From NCBI GenBank assembly GCA_016235155.1, contig JACRLW010000071.1:20258-84257 (forward strand): 64,000 nt of DNA, given 5' to 3'. How positions within the stretch are numbered: the stretch's first letter is position 1; each line of letters begins with the position of its first letter. Positions 25,576 through 34,347 of the stretch are shown piece after piece. The stretch comes from Planctomycetota bacterium (GTDB taxonomy: Bacteria > Planctomycetota > UBA1135 > UBA2386). The translations under genes were made by a program, and so were the position numbers. The notes beneath the pieces were generated by a model. It did not search any database and was not told where the DNA came from. It saw nothing but the letters and a program-made list of their open reading frames with translations.

Positions 25576-26737
25576 CCTTCGCGAGCGCGGGAACCGTCAC
25601 CGCGTGGGAGTGTCGCGCCTCGACGAGCGCGCGCCCCGCCCGCACGAGTCCGTCCGCGCCCTGGTCGAGGACCCGCGCGACGCTCGCGACGCCGTCCTGC
25701 GGCGACTCGCACGAGAGCCAGTGCACGTCGCGCCGGACGGCGAGTCCTTCGACGCCGACCGCCGTCGAGATCACGGGCCGGCCGAACGCCATCGCCTCGA
25801 TCACCTTGATGCGCGTACCGCCGCCATCGCGGATCGGCGCGTAGATCGCCGTCGCCTCGGTGTAGTGCGGGACGAGTTCACCGACGAAGCCGGTGAGTTC
25901 GAGCCCGGGCCGACCGGCGAACTCGCGCAACTCGCCGTCCGGGTCGTGGCCGATCAGGCGCACGCGCAGGTCGGGCCAACGCGCGCGCAACGCCGGCAGG
26001 TGATCGCGCACGAGCACGCGCGCGGCGTCGAGATTCGGCGGGTACTGGAAGCTGCCGACCAACAAGAGCAGCGGCACTTCGCCGGGTGCGGGCGGCAGCA
26101 GCGGCACCGTGCGGAGGTCGAGCGAGTTCTCCACGACGGCGATCCGCGCCGACGGCTCGAGTCCGCGGGCGAGGCGGGCGTCGACCTCGGACACGGCGAC
26201 GGCGAGGCGCGCGCTCCGCAGCGTTCGCCGCTCCGCCCGCTCGATGCGGCGCGACTCCACGCGACGCAGCCAGGCGTCGACGCGGCTCGGCGCGTGCCCC
26301 GCCGAGCGCCGCATCACCGCGAACTCGAGGTTGTGGAGTTGGATCACGATCGGCGGGGTGCAGCGCGCCGGCAGCAGCGGGATCACGAAGCTCGAGTCGA
26401 GGGCGACGACGTCGAACGCCTCGCGCTCGAGCAGGGCGGCGACGCACGCACGGGCCATCGGCGTCCACCGCCGCTCGAGGACCTCGCTGCGCGAGCGCGA
26501 CCAGCAGCCGAGCTTGCGCAGCGGCGAGGTCGCGATCGCCGGCGGGCCGAGCGGCGCGAGCCGGCAGCCGTTCTCCGCCGTGATCGCGCGCGCCTCGTCC
26601 TCGTGCGCCGCCGACAGCGGCGCGGCGAGGACGACCTCGCCGAGCGAGCCGAGCGCCGTGCACAGCATCGCGCTGCGGATCCGCCCGCCGTGGTTCGGCG
26701 GGAACGGAACGTACGGGCACAGCACGAGGCTCTTCAT
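25547..26737 (-). CDS. Glycosyltransferase family 4 on the opposite strand
   Basis: A 396-residue protein starting MKSLVLCPYVPFPPNHGGRIR. The donor-binding half shows LVGSFQYPPNLDAARVLV and PIRDGGGTRIKVIEAMAFGRPVIS, the 'GGGTRxKxxEAMA' variant of the GT4 signature. HNLEF, near residue 140, is conserved in the same subgroup. It is convergent with, and slightly overlaps, the preceding GT2 gene, and is divergent from the next one with 47 bases between, so that short gap must hold both promoters. Confidence 0.9.
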   Translation of the reverse strand: MKSLVLCPYVPFPPNHGGRIRSAMLCTALGSLGEVVLAAPLSAAHEDEARAITAENGCRLAPLGPPAIATSPLRKLGCWSRSRSEVLERRWTPMARACVAALLEREAFDVVALDSSFVIPLLPARCTPPIVIQLHNLEFAVMRRSAGHAPSRVDAWLRRVESRRIERAERRTLRSARLAVAVSEVDARLARGLEPSARIAVVENSLDLRTVPLLPPAPGEVPLLLLVGSFQYPPNLDAARVLVRDHLPALRARWPDLRVRLIGHDPDGELREFAGRPGLELTGFVGELVPHYTEATAIYAPIRDGGGTRIKVIEAMAFGRPVISTAVGVEGLAVRRDVHWLSCESPQDGVASVARVLDQGADGLVRAGRALVEARHSHAVTVPALAKVISAALERA

Positions 26738-26784
26738 TCGACGATCGATGTGCGCACGTCTACGCTGCCGCCCCTGCTTCCGCC

Positions 26785-27771
26785 ATGACGCAGTCCCACG
26801 CGCCGATGCTCGCCCTCGCGATCCCGACGTGGAACGGCGGGCGGGTCCTGCAAGAAGTCCTCGCGGCGGTCGAACGCCAGCCGGACGCTCATCGGCTCGA
26901 GCGCGTCGCGATCGACAGCGGTAGCGGGGACGACACCGTCGCCACCCTCCGTCGCCACGGTTTTTGCGTGACGGCCATCGACCAGAAGGACTTCGACCAC
27001 GGCGCGACGCGCGACGCATTGGTCGAGCGTTGTCGTGCGGACATCGTCGTCCTCCTCACGCAGGACGCGATCCCCGCCGACGAGCACTGGCTCGCCGCGC
27101 TCGCGTCGAGCTACGCGGACGAGCGGGTCGGCGCGGCCTACTGCAAGCAGGTCCCTCGACCCGACTGCAATCCCTTCCTCGCCCGACGGCTGCGCGAGTG
27201 GACCGCCGGAAAGGACCAACCCGTCGTGCAGGAACCGGCCACGCAAGGCGAGTTCGACGCCTTGCAGCCGATGCAGCGCTTGCAGCGCTGCGCCTACGAC
27301 AACGTCGCGGGCTCGGTGCGACGCACGGCATGGCGTGCCGCCGGGGGCTTCGGCCGCCGGCCCTTCGGCGAAGACGTCGCCTTCGGCAAGCGCCTGGTGC
27401 TCGGTGGCTGGCGCATCGTGTTCCAGGCCAAGAGCGCCGTGGTCCACTCCCACAACCGACCGGCCAAGGAAGAGGGTCGCCGCATCTACTGCGACCACCA
27501 GAACCTGCGCGACCTCTTCGACCTGCGCCTGCTGCCGACCTGGGACTCGTACCGCGACGGCGTCGCCTGGGGCGAACGCGAGTACTCGCGCATCGTCGAC
27601 GAGCTCCTCCTGCCGCCCGCGGAGGCGGAGGTCCTGCGCGCCTGGGCGCGTGCCTACGCTCACGACTCCGCGCTCGGCATGTTCCTCGGCGCGGCCTGGC
27701 CCGAGAACTCGCGCGGCCCACACGCCGCGTTCTTCGCCGAGATCGACCGCCGCATGCACCGCGGCATCTAG
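26785..27771 (+). CDS. Glycosyltransferase family 2 (rhamnosyltransferase-like)
   Basis: A 328-residue protein. Motifs are LALAIPTWNGGRVLQEVL, VAIDSGSGDDTV, an FDHGATRD segment typical of rhamnosyltransferase-like GT2 proteins, LLTQDAIPADEHWL (metal site) and PFGEDVAFGKRLVLGGW (catalytic base region). A C-terminal helical part ends at residue 328. It is likely to add a deoxyhexose or similar residue to the same surface polysaccharide. A small coiled-coil gene follows seven bases after its stop. Confidence 0.88.
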   Translation: MTQSHAPMLALAIPTWNGGRVLQEVLAAVERQPDAHRLERVAIDSGSGDDTVATLRRHGFCVTAIDQKDFDHGATRDALVERCRADIVVLLTQDAIPADEHWLAALASSYADERVGAAYCKQVPRPDCNPFLARRLREWTAGKDQPVVQEPATQGEFDALQPMQRLQRCAYDNVAGSVRRTAWRAAGGFGRRPFGEDVAFGKRLVLGGWRIVFQAKSAVVHSHNRPAKEEGRRIYCDHQNLRDLFDLRLLPTWDSYRDGVAWGEREYSRIVDELLLPPAEAEVLRAWARAYAHDSALGMFLGAAWPENSRGPHAAFFAEIDRRMHRGI

Positions 27772-27778
27772 CTCCGCC

Positions 27779-27997
27779 ATGGACCCCGACCTCATCCGCC
27801 GTCTCGACGAACTCGCCGCGCGCCTCGACCGCATCGAGTCCTCCCTCCTGCGCGAACGCGAGCTCGCCGACCGCCTGGCGCACGAAGAACGCTCCCGCCG
27901 CGAGCTCGCCGATCAATCCGCATGGCTGATCGAGTTCCTCGGCGAGGCGCGGCAGGAGATCCGCTGGTTGAAGGAGCAGCGGGGGAAGGGCGTGTAG
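27779..27997 (+). CDS. Small coiled-coil protein
   Basis: A 72-residue protein, MDPDLIRRLDELAARLDRIE followed by almost continuous heptad-like helix rich in Arg, Glu and Leu, ending WLKEQRGKGV. There is no signal peptide. The codon pattern matches its neighbours, and it closes the glycosyltransferase run, followed by a hairpin. It is probably a scaffold or partner for a neighbouring transferase; no family is recognised. Confidence 0.6.
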   Translation: MDPDLIRRLDELAARLDRIESSLLRERELADRLAHEERSRRELADQSAWLIEFLGEARQEIRWLKEQRGKGV

Positions 27998-28018
27998 CGC
28001 CGAATCGGCGCGCCGGGG

Positions 28019-28041
28019 CGAACTCGGGCGAGCCGAGTTCG
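28019..28041. terminator. Nine-bp hairpin ending the glycosyltransferase cluster
   Basis: CGAACTCGG and CCGAGTTCG are exact reverse complements around a 5-base loop (gcgag), 21 bases after the last stop codon of the cluster. No T-run follows, so it is terminator-like rather than a canonical intrinsic terminator. Confidence 0.5.
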
Positions 28042-28070
28042 ACTCCGGTTACTCCAAGAGAATCCTTGAC

Positions 28071-28090
28071 TCTCTCGCTCTCTCTCTCTC
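28071..28090. repeat. CT-dinucleotide tract
   Basis: A nearly pure CT run (one CG interruption) lies in the intergenic region between the hairpin and the next secreted-protein gene. It is a simple sequence able to slip in length. No gene reads through it. Confidence 0.8.
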
Positions 28091-28178
28091 GGTAACTGAG
28101 CTTCCCAGCTCACTAGGCAAAGATCGCTGAGGGCGGTCTTCCTTGTGTGATGACAATCGATCCCGAAAGAGGTTGCTC

Positions 28179-28538
28179 ATGAGACTGGTGTCTATCACTT
28201 GGGTGCTTTCCCTGTGGCTCGCGCTTCTCACCTCCAGCCTTCGTGCGCAGGGTGGGACGTTTGACGTGAAGGTGGGCACGACCTCGGTCACGGTTACGCT
28301 TGCTGTAAGCGCCGGGGCGAACATCGTGCTCTACAATGGGGTGTTGCAGCCTGGGGCAACCTGGACGGTCGAAGACGGCGATGGTGACGGAGCGGATGAC
28401 GACTACGTCATTCACGACGGCGCGGGCCAAGCTGTCCTGGAGGACGGCCCCGCGACGCTCAAGAACAAGAGCGACAACGTCCGCGACGGCGCCGCGCCCG
28501 GTGACCCCGTCGTCGGTACCTACACGCGAACCCAGTAG
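28179..28538 (+). CDS. Small secreted protein of unknown function
   Basis: A 119-residue protein starting MRLVSITWVLSLWLALLTS with a signal peptide probably cleaved after LRAQ (about residue 25). AAAGAGG precedes the ATG by six bases, which fixes this start over a longer frame. The mature part begins with a beta-rich segment (FDVKVGTTSVTVTLAVSA) and then an Asp-rich DGDGDGADDDY stretch that resembles a calcium-binding loop. No family is recognised. Confidence 0.75.
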   Translation: MRLVSITWVLSLWLALLTSSLRAQGGTFDVKVGTTSVTVTLAVSAGANIVLYNGVLQPGATWTVEDGDGDGADDDYVIHDGAGQAVLEDGPATLKNKSDNVRDGAAPGDPVVGTYTRTQ

Positions 28539-28579
28539 AGTCGCGTAGCGAGATACTCCTGTGCCTCGACTCGCAGACC

Positions 28580-30184
28580 ATGCGTAGCCGCAGACGGTCC
28601 CTCCTGCTCGTCGCGATCGCAGCAGCGATCGCGATCGTTGCCCTCCTCCTGCGATCGGGACCCGCCTCCGACACACCGACCGCCGCGGAGTCCGATGCCG
28701 GGTCAGGGGTCTCTGACCCTGCGATCGCGATCGGTGGTGCCGAAAGCCGACGGACCGGAATCGAGGCGCCACCGCGTTTCGATCTGTCAGGAAGGACGAT
28801 CACGCGCGACGGCACTCCCACCGCCGCTCGTCTGTCGATCATGCCCATTGGCGAAGCGGGCGCTGGAGAGGAACGAGGGCTGAGCATTGACATCGATGCG
28901 AGCGGCATTCTCGCGGCGACCATCCCGCACACCTGGACAGCCGGAACCGTCGCGGCCGAGTCGATCGATGGCCTGCGCCGCGGCCAGGCTTCCTGGTCCG
29001 TCGAGCATGACTTCGATCAGGGCACGGTTCGGCTGGGTGACGTGGTGCTGGAGCTGAATCCGGTTCTCGAACTCGAACTCCAGGTCGAGGACGCGGTACG
29101 AGTTGCTTTCGCAGCCTTGCCCGGAGCGACCTTCGAGGTCGTGGCAAGTCCTGGCTCCGGGGCGGGAGGGATCGGTCCACTCAACGCGCCACGCCAGACG
29201 ACACTTCACAGGTTTCTCTTCGCCGACGGCGACCGGCAGATCGCCACGGTTCGCATCCCGAAGGATTGCATCGACGCCCGCGGCGTCACGCGGGTTCTCT
29301 GGCGCTTCCGGAGAGAGGACGATCAGTCTTCATCCTGGCTGCAGGAGGAGTCGATCGACGCGCTTCAGAAGGGAGCGCGGTCAGAACTCCGCTTGACCGG
29401 CGAATACCTGCTGTCCGGCGAGGTGCTCGACCGCGGAACGCCGTCTCCGCCGTTGTCCATGACGGCCTTGGTGTTCACCAGGAGTGCCTACTCCGCGACA
29501 TTCCTGTCCGATTGGCAGGGGAGGTTCCTGCTGCTTGTCCCCCCGCGATCCTCCGGATCCCTCTGGATCGGCCTGCTCGGCCAGAAGACCGAAAAGCCAT
29601 GGACCGCGGGTCAGCCGGTTCGAATGGACGTCGACCTGAGTGGGTTCTTGAGAGTGCGCGTCGTGGACGGACGTGGCACACCGGTGCAGAGATGCGCCTT
29701 GGGAGCAGGATGCGCTTGGGAACCGCCAGGCAGCAACGCGAAGCGCAAGACCGAGTACTCGCCCGAGGGCCGCTTCATGCTCTGGTGGGGCAGTCTGCGG
29801 CCGGGCGACATGATCTTCGTCTCCACGCCAGAGATCCCGCCGCGCATGCACGTCTGTGAAAGAGCGGTCTCCACGGAAGACGGTGATTACGTCATCGACA
29901 TTGACGCAGCGCGCGTGCCGCGTGCCTCACTCCGGATCATGGGGGTCGATCGCTACATCGGCACGCGGGACGTCAAGGTCTTCGTCCACTTCCGCTTGGT
30001 CATGGCGCCGCTGAACGAGCGCAAACTGAGCCACGAGTACTTCCTGGAGCCCGAAGGCAACGATTGGCAGGCCGACGGACTTTTCGCGGGCGACTACTCC
30101 TACGAATTCCAGGTCGGACTCGACGTCATCGCCAGGGGCGAGGTCGCGCTACGAGACGGCGAGGTCGCCACCGTCCGTTTGTGA
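28580..30184 (+). CDS. Membrane-anchored or secreted protein with carboxypeptidase-regulatory-like beta domains
   Basis: A 534-residue protein. An Arg-rich start and a hydrophobic stretch (LLLVAIAAAIAIVALLL, residues 8-24) give an N-terminal anchor or signal. The rest is beta-rich, with recurring patterns such as FDLSGRTITRDGTPTAARL, LSGEVLDRGTPSPPL and LRVRVVDGRGTPVQRCAL. These look like CarboxypepD_reg/Ig-like sandwiches common in planctomycete exported proteins. No catalytic residues are recognised. Its stop lies one base from the end of the convergent next gene. Confidence 0.7.
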   Translation: MRSRRRSLLLVAIAAAIAIVALLLRSGPASDTPTAAESDAGSGVSDPAIAIGGAESRRTGIEAPPRFDLSGRTITRDGTPTAARLSIMPIGEAGAGEERGLSIDIDASGILAATIPHTWTAGTVAAESIDGLRRGQASWSVEHDFDQGTVRLGDVVLELNPVLELELQVEDAVRVAFAALPGATFEVVASPGSGAGGIGPLNAPRQTTLHRFLFADGDRQIATVRIPKDCIDARGVTRVLWRFRREDDQSSSWLQEESIDALQKGARSELRLTGEYLLSGEVLDRGTPSPPLSMTALVFTRSAYSATFLSDWQGRFLLLVPPRSSGSLWIGLLGQKTEKPWTAGQPVRMDVDLSGFLRVRVVDGRGTPVQRCALGAGCAWEPPGSNAKRKTEYSPEGRFMLWWGSLRPGDMIFVSTPEIPPRMHVCERAVSTEDGDYVIDIDAARVPRASLRIMGVDRYIGTRDVKVFVHFRLVMAPLNERKLSHEYFLEPEGNDWQADGLFAGDYSYEFQVGLDVIARGEVALRDGEVATVRL

Positions 30185-30185
30185 C

Positions 30186-31406
30186 TCACCGCCGCAACGC
30201 CCGCGCCGCCACGCAGTCGCGGTACATCGCGTCGGCGAGCAGCAGCCAGCCGAGTTCGTAGGGGCGACACTCGCCGCAAACGAAGCCCTCGTCCCCCTCG
30301 AAGGGGCGATGGTCGAGGGCGCCCAACCAGGCGCTGCGGTCGAGCCGCGCGATCTCCATCCGTCCGAGGCCGAGGCGACCGGTCCTTCGCGGGTCGTCGC
30401 GCTGGATCGCGCGCCAGACGACGCCCCGCTTGTGGTCGATCATCTCGGCCGCCGGCAGTTCGGGACGGCGATCGAACCACGACAGGCTCTTCTCGATCGC
30501 GACGTCATAGCGCGGATCGTGGCCGCCGCCGATCTCGGCGGCGCAGAGCATCATCGGTCCCATGCCGTGTTGATGGACCGAGTAGACCGGGTGACGAGCA
30601 GCGGCTCCGCCACGCACGACGTTGTAGACCCACCACCACTGACCCGCGTCGCCCTGCAGCGCGCAGAGTCGATCGGCGCAGGTGCGCGCGATGCGCGCCG
30701 AACGCGGATCGCCGGTCGCGCGCGCGTGGAACGCGAAGCCGATCGTCGGGTAGACCTGCGACGCGAACGAGCCGAGCCGGTAGTCGGCGCGCCCGCGCAT
30801 CACGTTGCGGCGACGCGCTCGCGCCGCGAACGCGAAGAGATGGGTCCGCGCGTGCTGGTTGCGCGCGAGGCGCTCCGCGACGGCGTCGGCGAACTCGGCC
30901 ATCGGCTTGCCGCCGACGCCGAGGCGCTCGGCTTCGGCGACGCCGATCAGGAGGTACGCGAACTCCATGCTCGCCGGCAGGTAGGTCGAGCGGAGCACCT
31001 CGTCGCGGCGCGCGAGGATCGCCTTCGCGAGGTCCTCCGCGCGCGAGTCCTTCAGGGCCACCAGCAGCCAGAGCACGAGACCGGCGTCGCCGAGTTCGAG
31101 CGCCGACGGCGCCCAGCGGCAGAGACTGTCGAGCAATCGTGCGTGCGGCAGGTCGGCGCTCCGGCCGTGCGCCGCCTGCGCCGCGAGCCCGATCAAGGAC
31201 ATTGCGGTGTAGCGCTCGGAGCGTCCCTCGAGCGCGAGCTGGTCGGGACCAGCACCGGGCAAGGCTTTGAAGCAGAGCCACGCGCCGTCGTCGGTGACCG
31301 AGCGTTCGAGACCGCGCAACGCGATCGGCACGAAGCGCTCGCCGGTGAGACGCTGCAAGGCGCTCTCGCGACGGATCGTCGGGTCGACGTCGGTGACGGT
31401 GCTCAT
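30186..31406 (-). CDS. Helical (alpha/alpha-barrel-like) protein paired with an ATP-grasp ligase
   Basis: A 406-residue, mostly helical protein with regularly spaced helices (LLDSLCRWAPSALELGDAGL, FAYLLIGVAEAERLG, YPTIGFAFHARATG). A conserved-looking aromatic core follows: GQWWWVYNVVRGG and VYSVHQHGMGPM. This is the spacing of alpha/alpha toroids of glycoside-processing or prenyltransferase-like proteins, but I do not recognise the family. It starts nine bases after the ATP-grasp gene and is surely co-transcribed with it, so a joint role in modifying an envelope compound is likely. Confidence 0.7.
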   Translation of the reverse strand: MSTVTDVDPTIRRESALQRLTGERFVPIALRGLERSVTDDGAWLCFKALPGAGPDQLALEGRSERYTAMSLIGLAAQAAHGRSADLPHARLLDSLCRWAPSALELGDAGLVLWLLVALKDSRAEDLAKAILARRDEVLRSTYLPASMEFAYLLIGVAEAERLGVGGKPMAEFADAVAERLARNQHARTHLFAFAARARRRNVMRGRADYRLGSFASQVYPTIGFAFHARATGDPRSARIARTCADRLCALQGDAGQWWWVYNVVRGGAAARHPVYSVHQHGMGPMMLCAAEIGGGHDPRYDVAIEKSLSWFDRRPELPAAEMIDHKRGVVWRAIQRDDPRRTGRLGLGRMEIARLDRSAWLGALDHRPFEGDEGFVCGECRPYELGWLLLADAMYRDCVAARALRR

Positions 31407-31415
31407 CGTGCGGGA

Positions 31416-32574
31416 TCAGGGAGCGGTCGCGCGCGGCCTCGCGCCGACCAGCCGGCCGAGCTTGCGGAACGCGCGCTTCAGCGTGTCACGGGCGATCGCG
31501 AGCGCCGGCCCGGGATCGTCGAACGACCAATACGCCGGACGCACCGGCGGACGGATCGACCAGATCCAGGACACGAGGCCGAGTGGTCCCCGACGCCGGT
31601 AGTAGTCGGCCGGGCGGCGATCCGAGTTGAGATGCACCCAGCGCCAGCGCAGACGGGAGGGGCACGCCGTTGTCGTCGGCGACCGCGCTCTGCCAATCCG
31701 TACGGCAGACGGTCGGCTCGATCATGTGGAAGCGGCCGTCGCGGGGATCGCGCTTGAACTCGAGCGAGCCGAGGCCGCGCAGTCCGACCTTCTCGAAGTA
31801 GTCGACCGAGAGGGCGACGAGTTCATCGGCGCGACCCGGCTCGCACGAGGAGGTCCCTCCGCAATGCGGCGGCCACTGGCGGATCTTGTGGCCCACGAAG
31901 GTCCCGAGCGGCGCGCCGGAGCGACCGATCGCGAGCAGGCAGAACCAGACGTCGGCGTCGGTGCCGGGGATGAACTCCTGGACGACGACGCGCGGCTCGA
32001 AGTCTTGGAAGGTCGCGTAGGTCGCGAGCACTTCGGCGGGCGTGTCGAGGCGGAAGGCCTTCTTCGCGCCGCTCTTCGCATAGGCCTCCGACTTGTCCTT
32101 GGGCTTGAGGATGAACGGCGGCCGCAGTTCACGCAGCGCGGCCTCGAGTTCGTCGCGCGACGTGCACGTGCGGGTCGGCGGGACCGGCATGCCGATCCGC
32201 TTCGCGGCGGCATCCACGCCTTCCTTGCTGAGCTGTTCGAGCACGACCCGCGGATCGCCCATCGGCACGCGGTAGTGCGGCGCGAGACGGTCCTTGTCGC
32301 GGGCGATCGCCTCGACGCTCTCGTCGGTGATCGCGATCAGCACCGGACGATCGCCGCCGAGGGTCGGCGCGCGGGTGAGCAGCAGGTCGACGAGGGACTC
32401 GCCCTCGGTGCGCCGCCAGACTTCGCGCACGTGTCGGCTGCGCAACTCGGGTCCGTCGTCGCCCGCGTGCACCGCGTAGACCGGCACGCCACGGCGCCCG
32501 AGCGCGCGCGCGACCCCGAGGCCGTTGAGGTTGAGCGCCGTCACGACGGCGGGCACGTGCGAGGTCGGCGCCAC
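31416..32574 (-). CDS. ATP-grasp carboxylate-amine ligase-like protein, frameshifted near its C-terminus
   Basis: About 386 residues if the frames are joined. It begins MAPTSHVPAVVTALNLNGLG and follows the ATP-grasp plan: PPFILKPKDK (first ATP lysine region), RVVVQEFIPGTDADVW, GLGSLEFKRDPRDGRFHMIE and PTVCRTDWQ (metal and ATP-binding acidic residues). After NGVPLPS the frame changes. The natural continuation RWRWVHLNSDRRPADYYR to the stop lies in another frame. The break coincides with a GGGAGGGG run at 31654-31662 (plus strand), a place prone to base-count error. Such ligases join an amine to a carboxylate at ATP cost. Confidence 0.75.
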
Positions 32575-32749
32575 TGCGGGTCTATCGTCGTGCGGGGGAG
32601 GCAGGCCGCACCTCCCGGGCGTACCGGGGGGCGAGGATGGTAGCGACGCCTCGCGAGGCCCGATACCCGGGACGTCCCGCGATCCTCACGCGCGCCTTGG
32701 CATCGCGCACACGGAGCGGCATCCTCGCGCGGCCCGCGCGCGCGAACCC

Positions 32750-33601
32750 ATGCCTGGACGCCTCCACTACGGCACTTCGAGTTGGTCCGAGAAGAGCTGG
32801 GTCGGCGTCTTCTACCCCGACGGCATGCCGCCTTCGGACTGGCTGTCGTACTACGCGACGGTGTTCGACAGCGTCGAAGCCGACGTCACCTACTACCGCG
32901 TCCCCGACAAGAAGCTGGTCGACGGCTGGGCGGAACGCACGCCGGACGGTTTCGTGCTCGCCGCGAAGTTCCCGCGCAGCGTGGTCCACGGCGGCGACCA
33001 GGCGCAGCCGGACGGCGACAAGGTGCTCGTGCCGGATGTGGTCGGCGACGACTGCAAGCGCTTCCTCGACGCGATGGGTCGGCTCGGCAGCAAGTGCGGT
33101 CCGCTCGTCCTGCAGTTCCCCTACTTCAACAAGAAGGCGTTCACGAGCCGCCAGCCGTTCTTCGACCGGCTCGACGCGTTCCTCGGCGCCCTGCCGAAGT
33201 CCTTCCGCTACGCCGTCGAACTGCGCAACAAGACCTGGATCACGACGGACGCGCTCGCGCTGCTGCGCCGCCACCGCGCGGCGCTCGTCCTCGTCGACCT
33301 GCTCTACATGCCGCACCCGGCGGACCTCCACGAACAGCTCGACGGGGAGCTCGATCTCGTCACGACGGACTTCGTCTACGCGCGGCTGATCGGCGATCGC
33401 AAGGCGGTCGAGGAGCGCACCAAGAGCTTCGATCACATCGTGGTCGACCAGGGGTCGCGCCTCGATCGCTGGGCGGCGTTGTTGCGCACGCTGCTCGAGA
33501 ACGTGCCCGAGGCCTACGTCTACGCGAACAACCACTACGCCGGGCACGGGCCCGCGACGATCAAAGACCTCGTCGCGCGCTACGAGGCGCTCGCGCGATG
33601 A
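32750..33601 (+). CDS. DUF72 family protein
   Basis: A 283-residue protein starting MPGRLHYGTSSWSEKSWVGV, the usual DUF72 opening. Other family landmarks are YYATVFDSVEADVTYYRVP, FVLAAKFPRSVVHG, FRYAVELRNKTW and AYVYANNHYAGHGP near the C-terminus. DUF72 proteins are TIM-barrel-like (YecE family) with no settled function. It starts an operon with a methyltransferase, linked by an ATGA overlap. Confidence 0.9.
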   Translation: MPGRLHYGTSSWSEKSWVGVFYPDGMPPSDWLSYYATVFDSVEADVTYYRVPDKKLVDGWAERTPDGFVLAAKFPRSVVHGGDQAQPDGDKVLVPDVVGDDCKRFLDAMGRLGSKCGPLVLQFPYFNKKAFTSRQPFFDRLDAFLGALPKSFRYAVELRNKTWITTDALALLRRHRAALVLVDLLYMPHPADLHEQLDGELDLVTTDFVYARLIGDRKAVEERTKSFDHIVVDQGSRLDRWAALLRTLLENVPEAYVYANNHYAGHGPATIKDLVARYEALAR

Positions 33602-34347
33602 GCGCGCGCCCGGGCTTCGATCTCGACGCCGCGTTCGACGACGACTACCTGCACTTCTACGCGCCGTACACGACCGAGGAGCGCAGCGATGCCGACGCCG
33701 CGTTGATCGGCGGTCTGCTCGGGCTTCGCTCCGGAGAGACGGTCCTCGATCTCGCCTGCGGCACCGGGCGCATCGCGGTCCGCTTCGCGCAGCACGGTTG
33801 CCGCGTCGTCGGTCTCGACCGCTCGCCGCGCTTCCTCGCGATCGCGCGCGAGACGGCGCTCGCGCGCGGCGTCGAGGCGCAGTGGTTCGAGGGCGACCAG
33901 CGGCGATTGCACTTCGTCGAGGAGTTCGACGCGGTGTTGTCGTGGTTCACGTCGTTCGGCTACGACGACGACGCCACGAGCCGCGACATCCTCGCGCGCG
34001 TGCAGCGGGCGCTGGTCCCCGGCGGGCGCTTCCTCCTCGAGACGATGAACGTCTTCCAGGTCGCGTTCGACGGCGAGCGCGAGGTGAAGAAGGTCGGCCG
34101 CGATCGCATGGTCGATCGCAAGCGCTTCGACGCGGTCGGCGGCTTCGTCGTGCACGATCGGACGATCGAGCGCGAGGACCGGCCGCCCCGCGCCTTCACC
34201 TTCGCGGTGCGCCTCTTCACCGTTCCCGAACTGCGCGGCTGGCTCGAAGCCGCCGGCTTCCGCGACGTGCAGGCCTTCGGCGGCGACGGCGAACCCTTTT
34301 GCGTCGAGAGCGAGCGGCTGATCGTCGTCGCCACCAAACCGGCATGA
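33598..34347 (+). CDS. Class I SAM-dependent methyltransferase
   Basis: A 249-residue protein. The SAM-binding fold is clear: TVLDLACGTGRIAVRFAQHG (motif I), VVGLDRSPRFLAIA (acidic ribose ligand), LHFVEEFDAVLSWF and LVPGGRFLLE. A C-terminal beta half has RAFTFAVRLFTVPELRGWL, typical of small-molecule methyltransferases. The substrate is unknown. ATGA overlaps couple it to both neighbours. Confidence 0.88.
   Translation: MSARPGFDLDAAFDDDYLHFYAPYTTEERSDADAALIGGLLGLRSGETVLDLACGTGRIAVRFAQHGCRVVGLDRSPRFLAIARETALARGVEAQWFEGDQRRLHFVEEFDAVLSWFTSFGYDDDATSRDILARVQRALVPGGRFLLETMNVFQVAFDGEREVKKVGRDRMVDRKRFDAVGGFVVHDRTIEREDRPPRAFTFAVRLFTVPELRGWLEAAGFRDVQAFGGDGEPFCVESERLIVVATKPA

Noticed and set aside
28071-28090. 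CT tract as a CRISPR-like or phase-variation element
   Set aside because: It lies outside any coding region and is too short and simple; no repeat-spacer structure exists anywhere in the window.
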